A stretch of DNA of 64,000 nucleotides from Spirosoma sp. KCTC 42546 (GCF_006965485.1 NZ_CP041360.1:4134501-4198500), one strand, 5' to 3'; counted from the first letter of the stretch, positions 55,173 through 63,776 are shown. A program made the numbers and translations. Notes: a model not told the origin generated them from the sequence alone.

Positions 55173-56663
55173 ATGGGAAAACCTACCGGATTTTTAGAAT
55201 TTACGCGCGAGCTACCCAAAAAGCGCGACCCGCAGCAGCGGATTCACGATTACAAGGAAATTGAGATGCCGCACTCGGAGAAAGACTCCCAGCGGCAGGC
55301 TGCCCGGTGTATGGACTGCGGCACACCGTTCTGCCACAGCGGCTGTCCACTGGGAAACATCATTCCTGAGTTCAACGACGCGGTTTACGAACAGAACTGG
55401 GCCTATGCCTACGAGATTCTGAGCTCGACGAATAACTTCCCGGAATTTACGGGTCGTATTTGCCCGGCTCCCTGCGAAGCCTCGTGTGTATTGGGCATCA
55501 ATAAACCGCCCGTCGCTATTGAGTTCATAGAAAAGTCGATTGCCGAAGCCGCTTTTGAGCATGGCTACATAACCCCAAAGCCGCCTAAAGAACGGACGGG
55601 TAAGCAGGTAGCTGTGGTAGGGTCTGGCCCGGCGGGTCTGGCCGCTGCGGCTCAGCTTAACAAAGCAGGCCACACCGTTACGCTATTTGAGCGGGCCGAT
55701 CAGATTGGGGGTTTGTTACGTTACGGCATCCCTGACTTCAAACTTGAGAAGTGGACCATCGACCGCCGGTTAGCGGTGATGGAAGCTGAAGGCATAACCT
55801 TCAAAACAGGTGTTAATGTTGGCGTAGATGTAAAGGCGAACGATTTACTGAATGACTTTGATTTAGTAATGCTGACCGGTGGTTCCACCGTGCCGCGCGA
55901 TCTGCCAATTCCGGGTCGTAACCTCAAGGGAATTTATCCAGCAATGGAATTCCTGAGCCAACAGAACAAGCGTAATGCTAAGCTTCCGGTTGTCGTTGAT
56001 CATCAGGGTGAGAAGTACAGCGATGGCGAATTACTGGCAACGGGTAAAAACGTAGTTGTTATTGGTGGTGGCGATACAGGTTCCGACTGTGTCGGAACGT
56101 CAAACCGACATGGTGCTACCAGTATAACCCAAATTGAGTTAATGCCAATGCCACCGAAAGACCGGGCCGAGAATACGCCCTGGCCTAATTGGCCCATGAT
56201 GCTTCGCACCAGTTCCTCGCATGAGGAAGGTTGTGACCGGCACTGGTCTATCAACACCAAGGAATTCATTGGCGACGAAAACGGCAGTCTGAAAGCACTC
56301 CGTATTGTTGACCTGACCTGGAAACACGAGAACGGCCGCATGCAAATGGTGGAGCTACCCGGTTCGGAACGCGACATCCCCTGCGAACTGGCCCTACTGG
56401 CCGCTGGCTTCCTGCATCCGCAGCACAACGGCCTGCTAGACGACCTCGGTCTTGAGTACGACGAGCGCGGCAACGTAAAAGCGACGAACTACCAGACAAC
56501 GACCAATCCGAAAGTATTTGCCGCTGGCGATATGCGTCGGGGTCAATCGCTGGTTGTCTGGGCTATCTCAGAAGGTCGTGAAGCTGCCCGCGCTGCTGAC
56601 CTGTACCTGATGGGTGAGACCATGCTCGAAGCGAAAGCGGTTTCGATGATAGCGGTGGACTAA
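55173..56663 (+). CDS. gltD: Glutamate synthase, small subunit
   Basis: A 496-residue NAD(P)H-dependent subunit passing electrons to GltB. The N-terminal Fe-S cysteines are CMDCGTPFCHSGCPLGN and CPAPCEASC. FAD binding is at VGSGPAGLAAAAQLNKAGH and NAD(P)H binding at VIGGGDTGSDCVG. The C-terminal AAGDMRRGQSLVVWAI is typical. Both Fe-S motifs are intact. It ends at a good terminator, 170 nt before the recombinase. Confidence 0.97.
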   Translation: MGKPTGFLEFTRELPKKRDPQQRIHDYKEIEMPHSEKDSQRQAARCMDCGTPFCHSGCPLGNIIPEFNDAVYEQNWAYAYEILSSTNNFPEFTGRICPAPCEASCVLGINKPPVAIEFIEKSIAEAAFEHGYITPKPPKERTGKQVAVVGSGPAGLAAAAQLNKAGHTVTLFERADQIGGLLRYGIPDFKLEKWTIDRRLAVMEAEGITFKTGVNVGVDVKANDLLNDFDLVMLTGGSTVPRDLPIPGRNLKGIYPAMEFLSQQNKRNAKLPVVVDHQGEKYSDGELLATGKNVVVIGGGDTGSDCVGTSNRHGATSITQIELMPMPPKDRAENTPWPNWPMMLRTSSSHEEGCDRHWSINTKEFIGDENGSLKALRIVDLTWKHENGRMQMVELPGSERDIPCELALLAAGFLHPQHNGLLDDLGLEYDERGNVKATNYQTTTNPKVFAAGDMRRGQSLVVWAISEGREAARAADLYLMGETMLEAKAVSMIAVD

Positions 56664-56683
56664 TACGTATTGCCGATTAATAG

Positions 56684-56728
56684 AAGCCGCCCGGCTGCTG
56701 GTGCCAACCAGTAGCCGGGCGGCTTTTT
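56684..56728 (+). terminator. Terminator after gltBD
   Basis: An 18-bp stem (AGCCGCCCGGCTGCTGGT type, 17 pairs) with a short loop and a following TTTTTATTT. It cleanly separates gltBD from the mobile region. Confidence 0.9.
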
Positions 56729-56834
56729 ATTTGTAATTATTTTTTGTTCTTTTGTATCATTACAAGTTAATTTATTTACCGACCACAATACTAAAGGGAT
56801 TTTTCTTAGTAGAATACGTACGATTACATAAACG

Positions 56835-57950
56835 ATGCTAGTGATGACTAACTCAAATTTACCTGGTACCGAGCATTTGCCAACCGCTATAAGGTATGAA
56901 TTGAGTATGCACGCTGGCCAGCACGTAATCTTTATTTACTTCGAGTTTAACAATGAATTAAACAAACAGGTCCGTCAGCTATCGGGAGCCAGATGGAGTC
57001 GTTCACACAAAGCCTGGTACGTTACTGATATTCCTCATTATCGGCGGCTATTTGGGCTTGCGCCACAGTTGGCCGGCAAAGAGGTAATCATTCAAATTGA
57101 TCCGGTAAATCAACCAGCCTTTAAAGCACTTATAGAAACACTCCAATTGAAAGCTTACAGCGAAAGTACCATTCGGACATACCGTAATGAGTTTGCTCAG
57201 TTGCTATACCTTCTCAAAAGCATATCCGTTGATTCGTTGGAGCCAGACCGACTAAGAAGCTATTTTTTATATTGCATAAATACGTTTAAACTCTCCGAAA
57301 ACACACTTCATAGCCGTATCAATGCGATCAAGTTTTACTACGAACAGGTAGCAGGAAGGGCAAAAATGTTCATTGAAATTCCAAGGCCCAAGAAGCGGAT
57401 TAGTTTACCTAATGTATTAGCGATTAGCCAGGTTGAAAAGTTATTCTCAAATCTGGCTAATCTTAAACATAAAACGATGCTTTTTCTGGCTTACTCAGCA
57501 GGTCTGCGTGTAAGCGAAGTAGTAAATCTAAAACTGAAGAGTATTCATTCTGAACGTATGGTTATTAACATCAAGGGGGCAAAAGGAAAAAAAGATAGAA
57601 CAGTATCCCTGTCACCCGGCATATTAGATTTATTACGGAAATATTATAGTGTGTACAAGCCCAGGGAATGGCTTTTTGAAGGCCAATATGAAAATAGCCA
57701 ATACACGACCCGAAGTTTACAGCAAGTATTTCACCGGGCCAAAAATAGTGCCAAAATCATACAGCCTGTCACGTTTCATAGTCTGCGTCATAGCTATGCC
57801 ACCCATCTACACGAGCGTGGCCCAGACATTAAATTGATACAAGAATTGCTCGGCCATACTGATCTGAAAACAACGCTGAGATACACCCATGTCAGTAACC
57901 GCACTCTGGAAAATATCATAAGCCCATTTGACCAGTTAAACTTAAAATAA
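56835..57950 (+). CDS. Integron-type tyrosine recombinase with extra N-terminal domain
   Basis: A 371-residue tyrosine recombinase. Residues 1-85 are an extra N-terminal domain (HVIFIYFEFNNELNKQ, WSRSHKAWYVTDIPHYRRLF); 95-180 a SAM-like core-binding domain (YSESTIRTYRNEFAQLLYLL); 190-365 the catalytic domain with Arg225 (AGLRVSEV), Lys of GKKDR, His315/Arg318 (HSLRHSYATHL), His341 (LLGHTDLKTT) and Tyr350. The tail YTHVSNRTLENIISPFDQL resembles IntI tails, but the IntI-specific insert near patch III is not obvious. It is in the same direction as the cassettes downstream. Confidence 0.88.
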   Translation: MLVMTNSNLPGTEHLPTAIRYELSMHAGQHVIFIYFEFNNELNKQVRQLSGARWSRSHKAWYVTDIPHYRRLFGLAPQLAGKEVIIQIDPVNQPAFKALIETLQLKAYSESTIRTYRNEFAQLLYLLKSISVDSLEPDRLRSYFLYCINTFKLSENTLHSRINAIKFYYEQVAGRAKMFIEIPRPKKRISLPNVLAISQVEKLFSNLANLKHKTMLFLAYSAGLRVSEVVNLKLKSIHSERMVINIKGAKGKKDRTVSLSPGILDLLRKYYSVYKPREWLFEGQYENSQYTTRSLQQVFHRAKNSAKIIQPVTFHSLRHSYATHLHERGPDIKLIQELLGHTDLKTTLRYTHVSNRTLENIISPFDQLNLK

Positions 57951-58106
57951 GAGTCATTTTTTTAGATGACATTACAACATCTCTTCGTTGGTCACTCTTA
58001 AATTAATCGGAAACAATACAAAAAGTACGACAGATAAAGCACAATAAAGTATTCAAATTACACAAAACAATACAAAAAGTACGACAAAACTTTCGTCTAT
58101 TACAGA
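57951..58106 (+). promoter_or_regulatory. attI-like region with two 22-bp direct repeats
   Basis: Two identical 22-mers (AAACAATACAAAAAG + TACGACA) at 58011-58032 and 58065-58086, 54 bp apart, lie between the recombinase stop and the first cassette core GTTAGCGGT at 58107. In classical integrons attI carries two direct repeats bound by IntI next to the core. The region is AT-rich and holds no gene. Confidence 0.6.
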
Positions 58107-59476
58107 GTTAGCGGTCATTGTAGGCGACACCTGGATATCGAACATACATTAAAAATGAAGCGAATAAAAATGACGACTTTAATATTTGTACTTCTGCTTT
58201 TCGGCTGCAATCATACCAATACCTTCAGCCAAGGACAAAATCAAACAACCGTAGCAAAAGATACAATCAAGTCCCAAACCAAAAACTCAATCACTTCCTA
58301 TGGTCCTAAATCAATTGTTCGCTCAGTCATACAGGATAGAAAGGGCAATATCTGGATGGCTTCATGGGATGGCATTTTCCGATATGATGGAAAGTCTTTT
58401 ACTAATATTACAAGTAAAGAGAGTTCGGGACGCTTTTTTTCGATTTTAGAAGATAGCAAAGGAAATTTTTGGTTCGGGACGATTGGAGAAGGTGCTTATT
58501 ATTTTGATGGGACATCTTTTAAAAATTTCACAACAATAAACGGGCTACTTAATAATGAAGTTACAAGTATTTATGAAGATAAAAAAGGTAACATTTGGTT
58601 CGGTGTTTCCGGAGGAGCAAGCTGTTACGATGGGAAAATATTTCGGAATTATATCATAGATGAAAATGTCATTTATGAAGCTTGGAAAGGAAAAACTTTT
58701 ACGGACAGACAACCTAATAGCCTTGGTGTTATGATGGAAGACAAAACAGGGAAATTATGGATTAGTACAAAGGGTGAGGCTTATATTTATGATGGAAAAA
58801 CATTTGCAGTTCTTCGAGATAAAGACGGTAAAGCCTTTTACGGTTTTGGGGGTATAACCAAGGATAGAAAAGGCAATATTTGGTTTAGTGCAAATGATGG
58901 TATTTGGCGTTATGACGATAGCACATTTACTAAGTTTTCGGAGAAAGGTGCTTCATCAATACTTGAAGATAAAAAAGGAAACATCTGGACTTCTTCAACA
59001 ACTGCTATGTATAATAAGCCATGGACACTTTCTCGTTATGACGAGAAGTCTTTATATAATGAAAAGCCAACAGTAACAGAAATAACAAATAAACAATTGA
59101 TATTTGGAATTCTAGAAGATTATGATGGAAATATTTGGTTTGGCTCTGGTCATGGGGTTTATCGTTATGATGGAAAAACAATCACGGACTTTAAGGAGAT
59201 ACAAGGAGATAATTAGCTAGTAGTTTAAAGTTGAGTTGGAGAAGGAATTAAAAACGGCATCATAGGCGAGAAAAAACAACGAACCGCTAACATTGGTATT
59301 GCCAATAGTGTGGCTGGACAATGAATCAATCAACAGCGGTAATACATTTGTACTTCAGTTCGGGCTTGACGAATAGAGCCAAGCATTAGTTCTAATTATT
59401 TAACTTTAGTAAAAAGCCAAGCGGCAGTTCCGAGCTGGACGGAATACTAATTCCACACCATCGGCAATACCTGGCC
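58107..59476 (+). mobile_element. Integron-like gene cassette 1
   Basis: It opens with the core GTTAGCGGT (58107-58115) and its attC-like site starts with the exact complement ACCGCTAAC (59283-59291). This reciprocal pairing is expected when R' and R'' of a cassette recombine in circular form. The cassette is about 1.37 kb, AT-rich, and carries one gene (58155). Its 3' site extends into the next cassette's core. Confidence 0.75.
58155..59216 (+). CDS. Reg_prop beta-propeller lipoprotein
   Basis: A 353-residue lipoprotein (LLFGC, Cys18) built from about seven two-component-regulator propeller repeats (for example VIQDRKGNIWMASWDGIFRYDGKSF, ILEDSKGNFWFGTIGEGAYYFDGTSF, IYEDKKGNIWFGV, ITKDRKGNIWFSANDGIWRYDDSTF). 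These repeats are normally the sensor part of hybrid kinases; here no membrane or kinase part exists. It is anchored outside the cytoplasm and may bind a carbohydrate or protein. The gene fills most of cassette 1. The start could also be Met6 (58170). Confidence 0.8.
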   Translation: MKRIKMTTLIFVLLLFGCNHTNTFSQGQNQTTVAKDTIKSQTKNSITSYGPKSIVRSVIQDRKGNIWMASWDGIFRYDGKSFTNITSKESSGRFFSILEDSKGNFWFGTIGEGAYYFDGTSFKNFTTINGLLNNEVTSIYEDKKGNIWFGVSGGASCYDGKIFRNYIIDENVIYEAWKGKTFTDRQPNSLGVMMEDKTGKLWISTKGEAYIYDGKTFAVLRDKDGKAFYGFGGITKDRKGNIWFSANDGIWRYDDSTFTKFSEKGASSILEDKKGNIWTSSTTAMYNKPWTLSRYDEKSLYNEKPTVTEITNKQLIFGILEDYDGNIWFGSGHGVYRYDGKTITDFKEIQGDN

Positions 59477-59485
59477 GTTAGTGGC
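59283..59485 (+). repeat. attC-like site 1
   Basis: R'' ACCGCTAAC (59283-59291), then a 19-base arm at 59295-59313 (GGTATTGCC...GTGTGG) pairing with 59453-59471 (17 of 19), then R' GTTAGTGGC (59477-59485). Spacers differ (3 nt left, 5 nt right), as expected for unpaired spacers of attC. The total, about 200 bp, is longer than classical attC. Confidence 0.72.
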
Positions 59486-59563
59486 AACCGCAAGGAAAAC
59501 TCAAAAGACATTTTCTGTTCAACAGAACAATTTTTCACATTTTAATCAATTATAAATAATTAA

Positions 59564-60049
59564 ATGAAACTATCTGTATCATCAATCTTACTCTTACTTA
59601 TCGTCAATACTTCTTGCTCAAACCGAATTGTCTATTGTGGACAAAATAAAACAGATCCTGTCGTAATTCGTAAAAATCCTGAAAAAGCATATTTTGAATA
59701 TGTAAAACAACATACAAATGATATAAAGTTGAGTTTGAAATATTTGAATATTTTAGATATTGGTGGCGTTTCGGCAAATACCAAAAGTGAAATAACGACT
59801 TTAAGAGAAAAGTTGAATCAACAAAATATTTTTGTGCAGGAAGTTTTAAAAAGTAGTTTTTTTGCATTTTCGCAGAACCCATGTAATAAGGAAGTTGTTA
59901 CAAATCATCTCAATATTTTGCAAAAATTTTCTGAAAGCAATAAAACTGTAAAGGATGTAACTACAACATTAGAGAAACTAACAAATAGTGTCAATTTCTC
60001 TAATGATATTGAAAGTACATTAAATAATTTAAATAAAAAATTGAAATGA
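59564..60049 (+). CDS. Cassette-borne lipoprotein of unknown function
   Basis: A 161-residue lipoprotein (lipobox NTSC, Cys18) with a helical mature part rich in Lys, Asn and Leu (FVQEVLKSSFFAFSQNPCNKEVV, TTLEKLTNSVNFSNDIESTLNNLNK). No family recognised. Its last four bases overlap the start of the next gene (ATGA), so the two are translated together. Low GC and the cassette frame suggest transfer. Confidence 0.7.
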   Translation: MKLSVSSILLLLIVNTSCSNRIVYCGQNKTDPVVIRKNPEKAYFEYVKQHTNDIKLSLKYLNILDIGGVSANTKSEITTLREKLNQQNIFVQEVLKSSFFAFSQNPCNKEVVTNHLNILQKFSESNKTVKDVTTTLEKLTNSVNFSNDIESTLNNLNKKLK

Positions 60050-61593
60050 GCAGAAAAAAACGAACAGCTTTACTGATTATTATCTTTTTATTAACATTTA
60101 TTAATAATTCCTATTGTCAAAAATGGGGGCTTAGTCCAGATTCTAGTTATATTGCTTTTCAAATTTTCGCTAAAAAGATTTATCCTATTGAAGATTGGGA
60201 AAAAATAAAAACCGTATCTCATAAAACTAATGAAGAAAATTCAATAAGTATTGGTAGCTACAAAGAAAAGAAAAAATATTTTATAGAAACATCTAATGGA
60301 TTTAATTCTTTAATTAACGACTATACTTTTCTTACTCATTACTCTGAAAACTCAATTAGTAGTTTATTCGGTACACTACTAAACATACCAACAAATACTT
60401 CAATAAACGAGATATATTTCAAATACTTTTACAATATCAATAAAGGATTAGATTTAAATAAATTTTTTTTAAACAACAATCTTAAGTCAATTATCGAAGT
60501 AAATACTTTGGATTTAAAAGAAAATAGTTCTGGTTTTTTAGGTTTTAAAACTTTGATGCTATACTATTTTATTTTTAGTCATGAAATGGCACATATAATT
60601 AATGGTGATGTTGAGCAGAAATCAAAGTTGCTTAAAAAAATTAAAAAAACTAACAAAGCCTCTAAACTTGATAAAATTAGGCAAAAATTAGATTTATTTG
60701 AATACAAAGCAGATTTATTTGCATACAATCAATTCAAAACGTTAGTAGATACTTTGAACTCGAAACTCAGTAAAGAGAGCAAAATTAAAGATTTTTGGTT
60801 TCCTAAATGTTCCTCATCTTGTATCGAACCATTGATTTTATTAGAAGAGATTGAAAATGATTACTATAAGAACATTGCTTTTGCACCACCATCAAAGCGA
60901 ATTTTAAATTTAATAAAACACATCAACAAAGACAGTGATTGCGGACTAAATATTGAAGATAATTACATATTTGGTAAAGAGTTTTTATCCTTAGTTTTTA
61001 GTAACCCTGACAATCTCAATCTTTTAGATTCTAGTAAAATAGCAAAAAACATTACCCCTTATAATGCTACTTTTTTAAAGAAAGACGCTAAATTATTTTA
61101 TGAAGCCTTATCAAATGATGATTTTATCCATAGTATCAATTCGCATAATAAAAAACTTTCAAGTAATATAATTTATGAATTATACGCTAAACACCATAAA
61201 ATTTCTATTCTTGATAAAGCCAATTACTTTTTAAAAGGAAACAACAATTACAAAACAAATCTTGATAGTGCATTTCATTACTTCAAGTTATCCGCTGACT
61301 CATTGAATAAACTTGACAATTTTTCGGTAATCAAAAGTACCCCTGAGAAGTTTGAGTATGACTTTTTATTTGTTAAAAACAGGAATCAGAAGTTAAAGCA
61401 TAATGAGGCATCTTCTGTTTTTAATTCCTTGCCTCAATTCACTCAAAAAGAAAAATTAAATTTTATTGTTGCCTTATTTTATTTCCATCTATTCAAAGAT
61501 ATTGAAAATACAAAAAAATATTTAAAAAATGAAAATGGTGTTTCGTTAACAAATTTAGTTTTATTATATGAGGAGCAGATGAAAAATAAGTGA
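60046..61593 (+). CDS. Cassette-borne exported HExxH protein
   Basis: A 515-residue protein with an N-terminal signal segment (TALLIIIFLLTFINNSYCQ). It has a zinc-peptidase motif HEMAH (His179, Glu180, His183) in IFSHEMAHIINGD and a downstream EYKAD (Glu219) as a likely third ligand, spaced like gluzincins. The remainder is helical and Lys/Asn/Phe-rich, with a possible repeat region (HYFKLSADSLNKL). Likely a secreted or periplasmic metallopeptidase; substrate unknown. Coupled to the lipoprotein upstream. Confidence 0.72.
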   Translation: MSRKKRTALLIIIFLLTFINNSYCQKWGLSPDSSYIAFQIFAKKIYPIEDWEKIKTVSHKTNEENSISIGSYKEKKKYFIETSNGFNSLINDYTFLTHYSENSISSLFGTLLNIPTNTSINEIYFKYFYNINKGLDLNKFFLNNNLKSIIEVNTLDLKENSSGFLGFKTLMLYYFIFSHEMAHIINGDVEQKSKLLKKIKKTNKASKLDKIRQKLDLFEYKADLFAYNQFKTLVDTLNSKLSKESKIKDFWFPKCSSSCIEPLILLEEIENDYYKNIAFAPPSKRILNLIKHINKDSDCGLNIEDNYIFGKEFLSLVFSNPDNLNLLDSSKIAKNITPYNATFLKKDAKLFYEALSNDDFIHSINSHNKKLSSNIIYELYAKHHKISILDKANYFLKGNNNYKTNLDSAFHYFKLSADSLNKLDNFSVIKSTPEKFEYDFLFVKNRNQKLKHNEASSVFNSLPQFTQKEKLNFIVALFYFHLFKDIENTKKYLKNENGVSLTNLVLLYEEQMKNK

Positions 61594-61637
61594 AATACTA
61601 TGAATGTGGACGCAGTATCGGGCAGACGAAAGCGGCA

Positions 61638-61835
61638 GCCACTAACATAGTATTTATGAAAAAGGGGGCGGACGGAAGTAATTGAACATCAGTAAATTAA
61701 TCAACATTTGTACCGTCGGACGGAATACTATGAAACAGTTGGAATTAACTCAACTTTGGAACAAAACCCAGCACCAGTTACGGGCGGACGAGTTCCAAAT
61801 TCCCCCTTCTTCATAAATACTTGTACGTTGGCGGC
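61638..61835 (+). repeat. attC-like site 2
   Basis: R'' GCCACTAAC (61638-61646), a 20-base arm at 61649-61668 (AGTATTTATGAAAAAG...) pairing with 61802-61821 (19 of 20), and R' GTTGGCGGC (61827-61835). Left spacer 2 nt, right 5 nt. About 200 bp, like site 1. No complete third cassette follows. Confidence 0.72.
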
Positions 61836-61895
61836 AACCCTAAATGACACAGCACTAAAAAAGTTACAGAAGACAGTACAAGAGAAAAATTTACC

Positions 61896-61943
61896 AGCGT
61901 CAAAACTGATCCCTATTACGGTAGTAAGACTTTTTTTGACGCT
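61896..61943. terminator. Hairpin at the end of the cassette array
   Basis: AGCGTCAAAA faces TTTTGACGCT across a 28-nt loop, with T-run sequence next to it. It lies between the array and the convergent DUF2461 gene. Confidence 0.6.
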
Positions 61944-61986
61944 ACCTTTTTAACTTTAGAGCTAATTCAATTGGGAAGTACTCCCC

Positions 61987-62697
61987 TTACAACGTTACCG
62001 TCTCCTCCTTCTCATCATAAAACAGATAATTCAGTAAATCACAGTAGGGTTTGATGATGCGGCTGCCGCGTACGATTTCGTCGGCGAAGTTGGGTTTGAG
62101 AACTTCCTTGTCGGTATAACGGTGCAGGAAGAATAACTCTTTGCGCCGAAGCAACTCGATTTCGGGGTGGTCGGCGGGATAGCCTTTGGGTGTTGTTTTC
62201 ATCACCTCACCCGCTGCTTCAGGAAAGTAGGTCTTGAACTCATCGGCCTCAATGATGTCCTTCAGTTGCTGAGCGTTATAGTCCACTTCCTGCCGAAATT
62301 TAGCGAGGTTAGCGGGTGTCGGCTGCCACATGCCCGCACCCAGAAACGATTGGTTACCCGGTTGGATATGTACGTAATAATCAACCCGGCCCGAATGACG
62401 TCCGCCGGGGCCGACTGCAAAGGCCAGATTTGATTTGTAGGGCGCTTTATCTTTAGAAAATCGGATGTCGCGGTTGATGCGAAAAATACAGTCTTTTACC
62501 GCGGTATTGGCTAACGGTTCAAACGGGCTAAGCCCTGCCAATACCCGCTCCACTACCGCGCAAAGCTCGGCTTTGGCAGCATCGTACCGAGGCCGGTTGG
62601 CATGAAACCACTCCCGATTGTTGTTTTGAACGAGTTCGCGCATGAACTCCAGCGTAGGCGCCGTAAAGGCCGCTTTTGAGGCAGTTTTTGTTGTCAT
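61987..62697 (-). CDS. DUF2461 (TIGR02453) family protein
   Basis: A 236-residue cytosolic protein with the family's FMRELVQNNNREWFHANRPRYDAAKAEL start, DCIFRINRDIRFSKDKAPYKSNLAFAV, GAGMWQP and LKRKELFFLHRYTD segments. Function unknown. The frame is open 29 codons upstream, but that includes the inverted repeat at 62728-62797, so the ATG at 62697 is used. Convergent with the cassette array. Confidence 0.85.
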   Translation of the reverse strand: MTTKTASKAAFTAPTLEFMRELVQNNNREWFHANRPRYDAAKAELCAVVERVLAGLSPFEPLANTAVKDCIFRINRDIRFSKDKAPYKSNLAFAVGPGGRHSGRVDYYVHIQPGNQSFLGAGMWQPTPANLAKFRQEVDYNAQQLKDIIEADEFKTYFPEAAGEVMKTTPKGYPADHPEIELLRRKELFFLHRYTDKEVLKPNFADEIVRGSRIIKPYCDLLNYLFYDEKEETVTL

Positions 62698-62727
62698 AAC
62701 TACCCCAAAGATAAGTAAATTGATGTA

Positions 62728-62797
62728 TGATATAGGATGTATAATGTATCGTTTTCTGGACATACACCATATATCGTACATCATACATCCTATATCA
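62728..62797. repeat. 21-bp inverted repeat between co-directional genes
   Basis: The arms 62728-62748 and 62777-62797 (TGATATAGGATGTATAATGTA type) match at 20 of 21. The left arm lacks C. It lies between the AraC-type gene and the DUF2461 gene. Confidence 0.8.
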
Positions 62798-63730
62798 ATT
62801 TAGCCCTAAGAGTTGCCGCTTGAACTGGCGGGGGCAGATGTTTTCGACCGAACGAAAGGCGCTACTAAAATGGGTGATACTGTTAAAGCCTGATTCATAA
62901 CAGGCATCCGTAATGGTCTTGGCTGGGTTGCTCAAAATTGCCTTTGCCCGACGGATACGTTCGGTCAGGATAAACTGGGCCGGAGAAACGCCGAGCTCAC
63001 TTTTAAAGAGTCGGAAAAAATGGGATTTAGACAGGCAGGCTTTATCACAAAGTTCCTCAACCGACAAACTACGGGTTATATTCTCACGAATATAGGTCAC
63101 CACATACGCCAGCCGGTTCGTATTTATATGCTGGCTCGTTTGCAAAAGTAAACCCGTGCGCACCTGCGTTTGTGAAAGTCGGACAATCAGCTCACGCAGG
63201 GTGTTTTTGATAAAGAAGGGCCGAAACGAGTTGTTTTCACGAAACAACCGCATCAGTTTATCCGTCAGTGAACTGATTTCAGGGTCATTCTGTACCAGAT
63301 AATTATCTGTATCCAATTGCCACTGATCTATGGTTTCGACACGCGGAATCTCTTCATTCAGCTGATCAATCGTTTCACGGATAAACTCATCTGAAATGGT
63401 GAGTGCCAGGCAGCGCGTAGGAGAATCGGTGGTGGCGTCGGGAAAATCAATCTGCATCAGCCGATCCGAGGGTAACAATAATGATTCGCCCGGTTGATAG
63501 TCGAAAGGGTCCATTTCACGCAGGTGCATCACCTTGCGGCCACTTAGCATACTGGTCATTACGGGTGCGTTGAAACGCAACTGAATCAGGTTCGCCTGCT
63601 GAAATGTCTCATACAGATGTAGTTCGGCTTCATCGTGGCTGAGTGTCAGCTTATTCTCCACCAACGTGTCCAAGCGGGCTCCCCAGGCACTTACCGCTTC
63701 CTTAGGAACCACTTTCCTTAATTTTTCCAT
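62795..63730 (-). CDS. AraC-family transcriptional regulator
   Basis: A 311-residue regulator. The N-terminal AraC-type sensor (PVMTSMLSGRKVMHLREMDPFDYQPGESLLLPSDRLMQIDFPDA) is followed by the two-helix-turn-helix DNA-binding domain (IRENITRSLSVEELCDKACLSKSHFFRLFKSELGVSPAQFILTERI and YESGFNSITHFSSAFRSV). The start at 63730 is chosen as MEKLRKVV; an in-frame ATG at 63802 lies before the promoter. It is divergent to the aldehyde dehydrogenase, its probable target. Confidence 0.9.
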   Translation of the reverse strand: MEKLRKVVPKEAVSAWGARLDTLVENKLTLSHDEAELHLYETFQQANLIQLRFNAPVMTSMLSGRKVMHLREMDPFDYQPGESLLLPSDRLMQIDFPDATTDSPTRCLALTISDEFIRETIDQLNEEIPRVETIDQWQLDTDNYLVQNDPEISSLTDKLMRLFRENNSFRPFFIKNTLRELIVRLSQTQVRTGLLLQTSQHINTNRLAYVVTYIRENITRSLSVEELCDKACLSKSHFFRLFKSELGVSPAQFILTERIRRAKAILSNPAKTITDACYESGFNSITHFSSAFRSVENICPRQFKRQLLGLN

Positions 63731-63776
63731 ACGACCACAGAATGGGAGGATTTCGTAAGTATTTGAGACGATACCG

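Larger units (their letters stand above)
59477..61826 (+). mobile_element. Integron-like gene cassette 2
   Basis: It opens with GTTAGTGGC (59477-59485) and closes with its exact complement GCCACTAAC (61638-61646). It carries two genes overlapping by 4 nt (59564 and 60046). GC is about 26% in 60541-60660, against 58% in a gltB sample (53401-53460). Confidence 0.75.

Noticed and set aside
58011..58086. A CRISPR array
   Set aside because: Only two repeats occur, there are no further units or cas genes, and the position beside a recombinase and cassette core points to attI.
61708..61953. An 81-codon + strand frame after cassette 2
   Set aside because: It overlaps attC-like site 2 including its pairing arm, needs a non-ATG start (TTG) and resembles no protein. 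The frame is best seen as a by-product of the recombination site.
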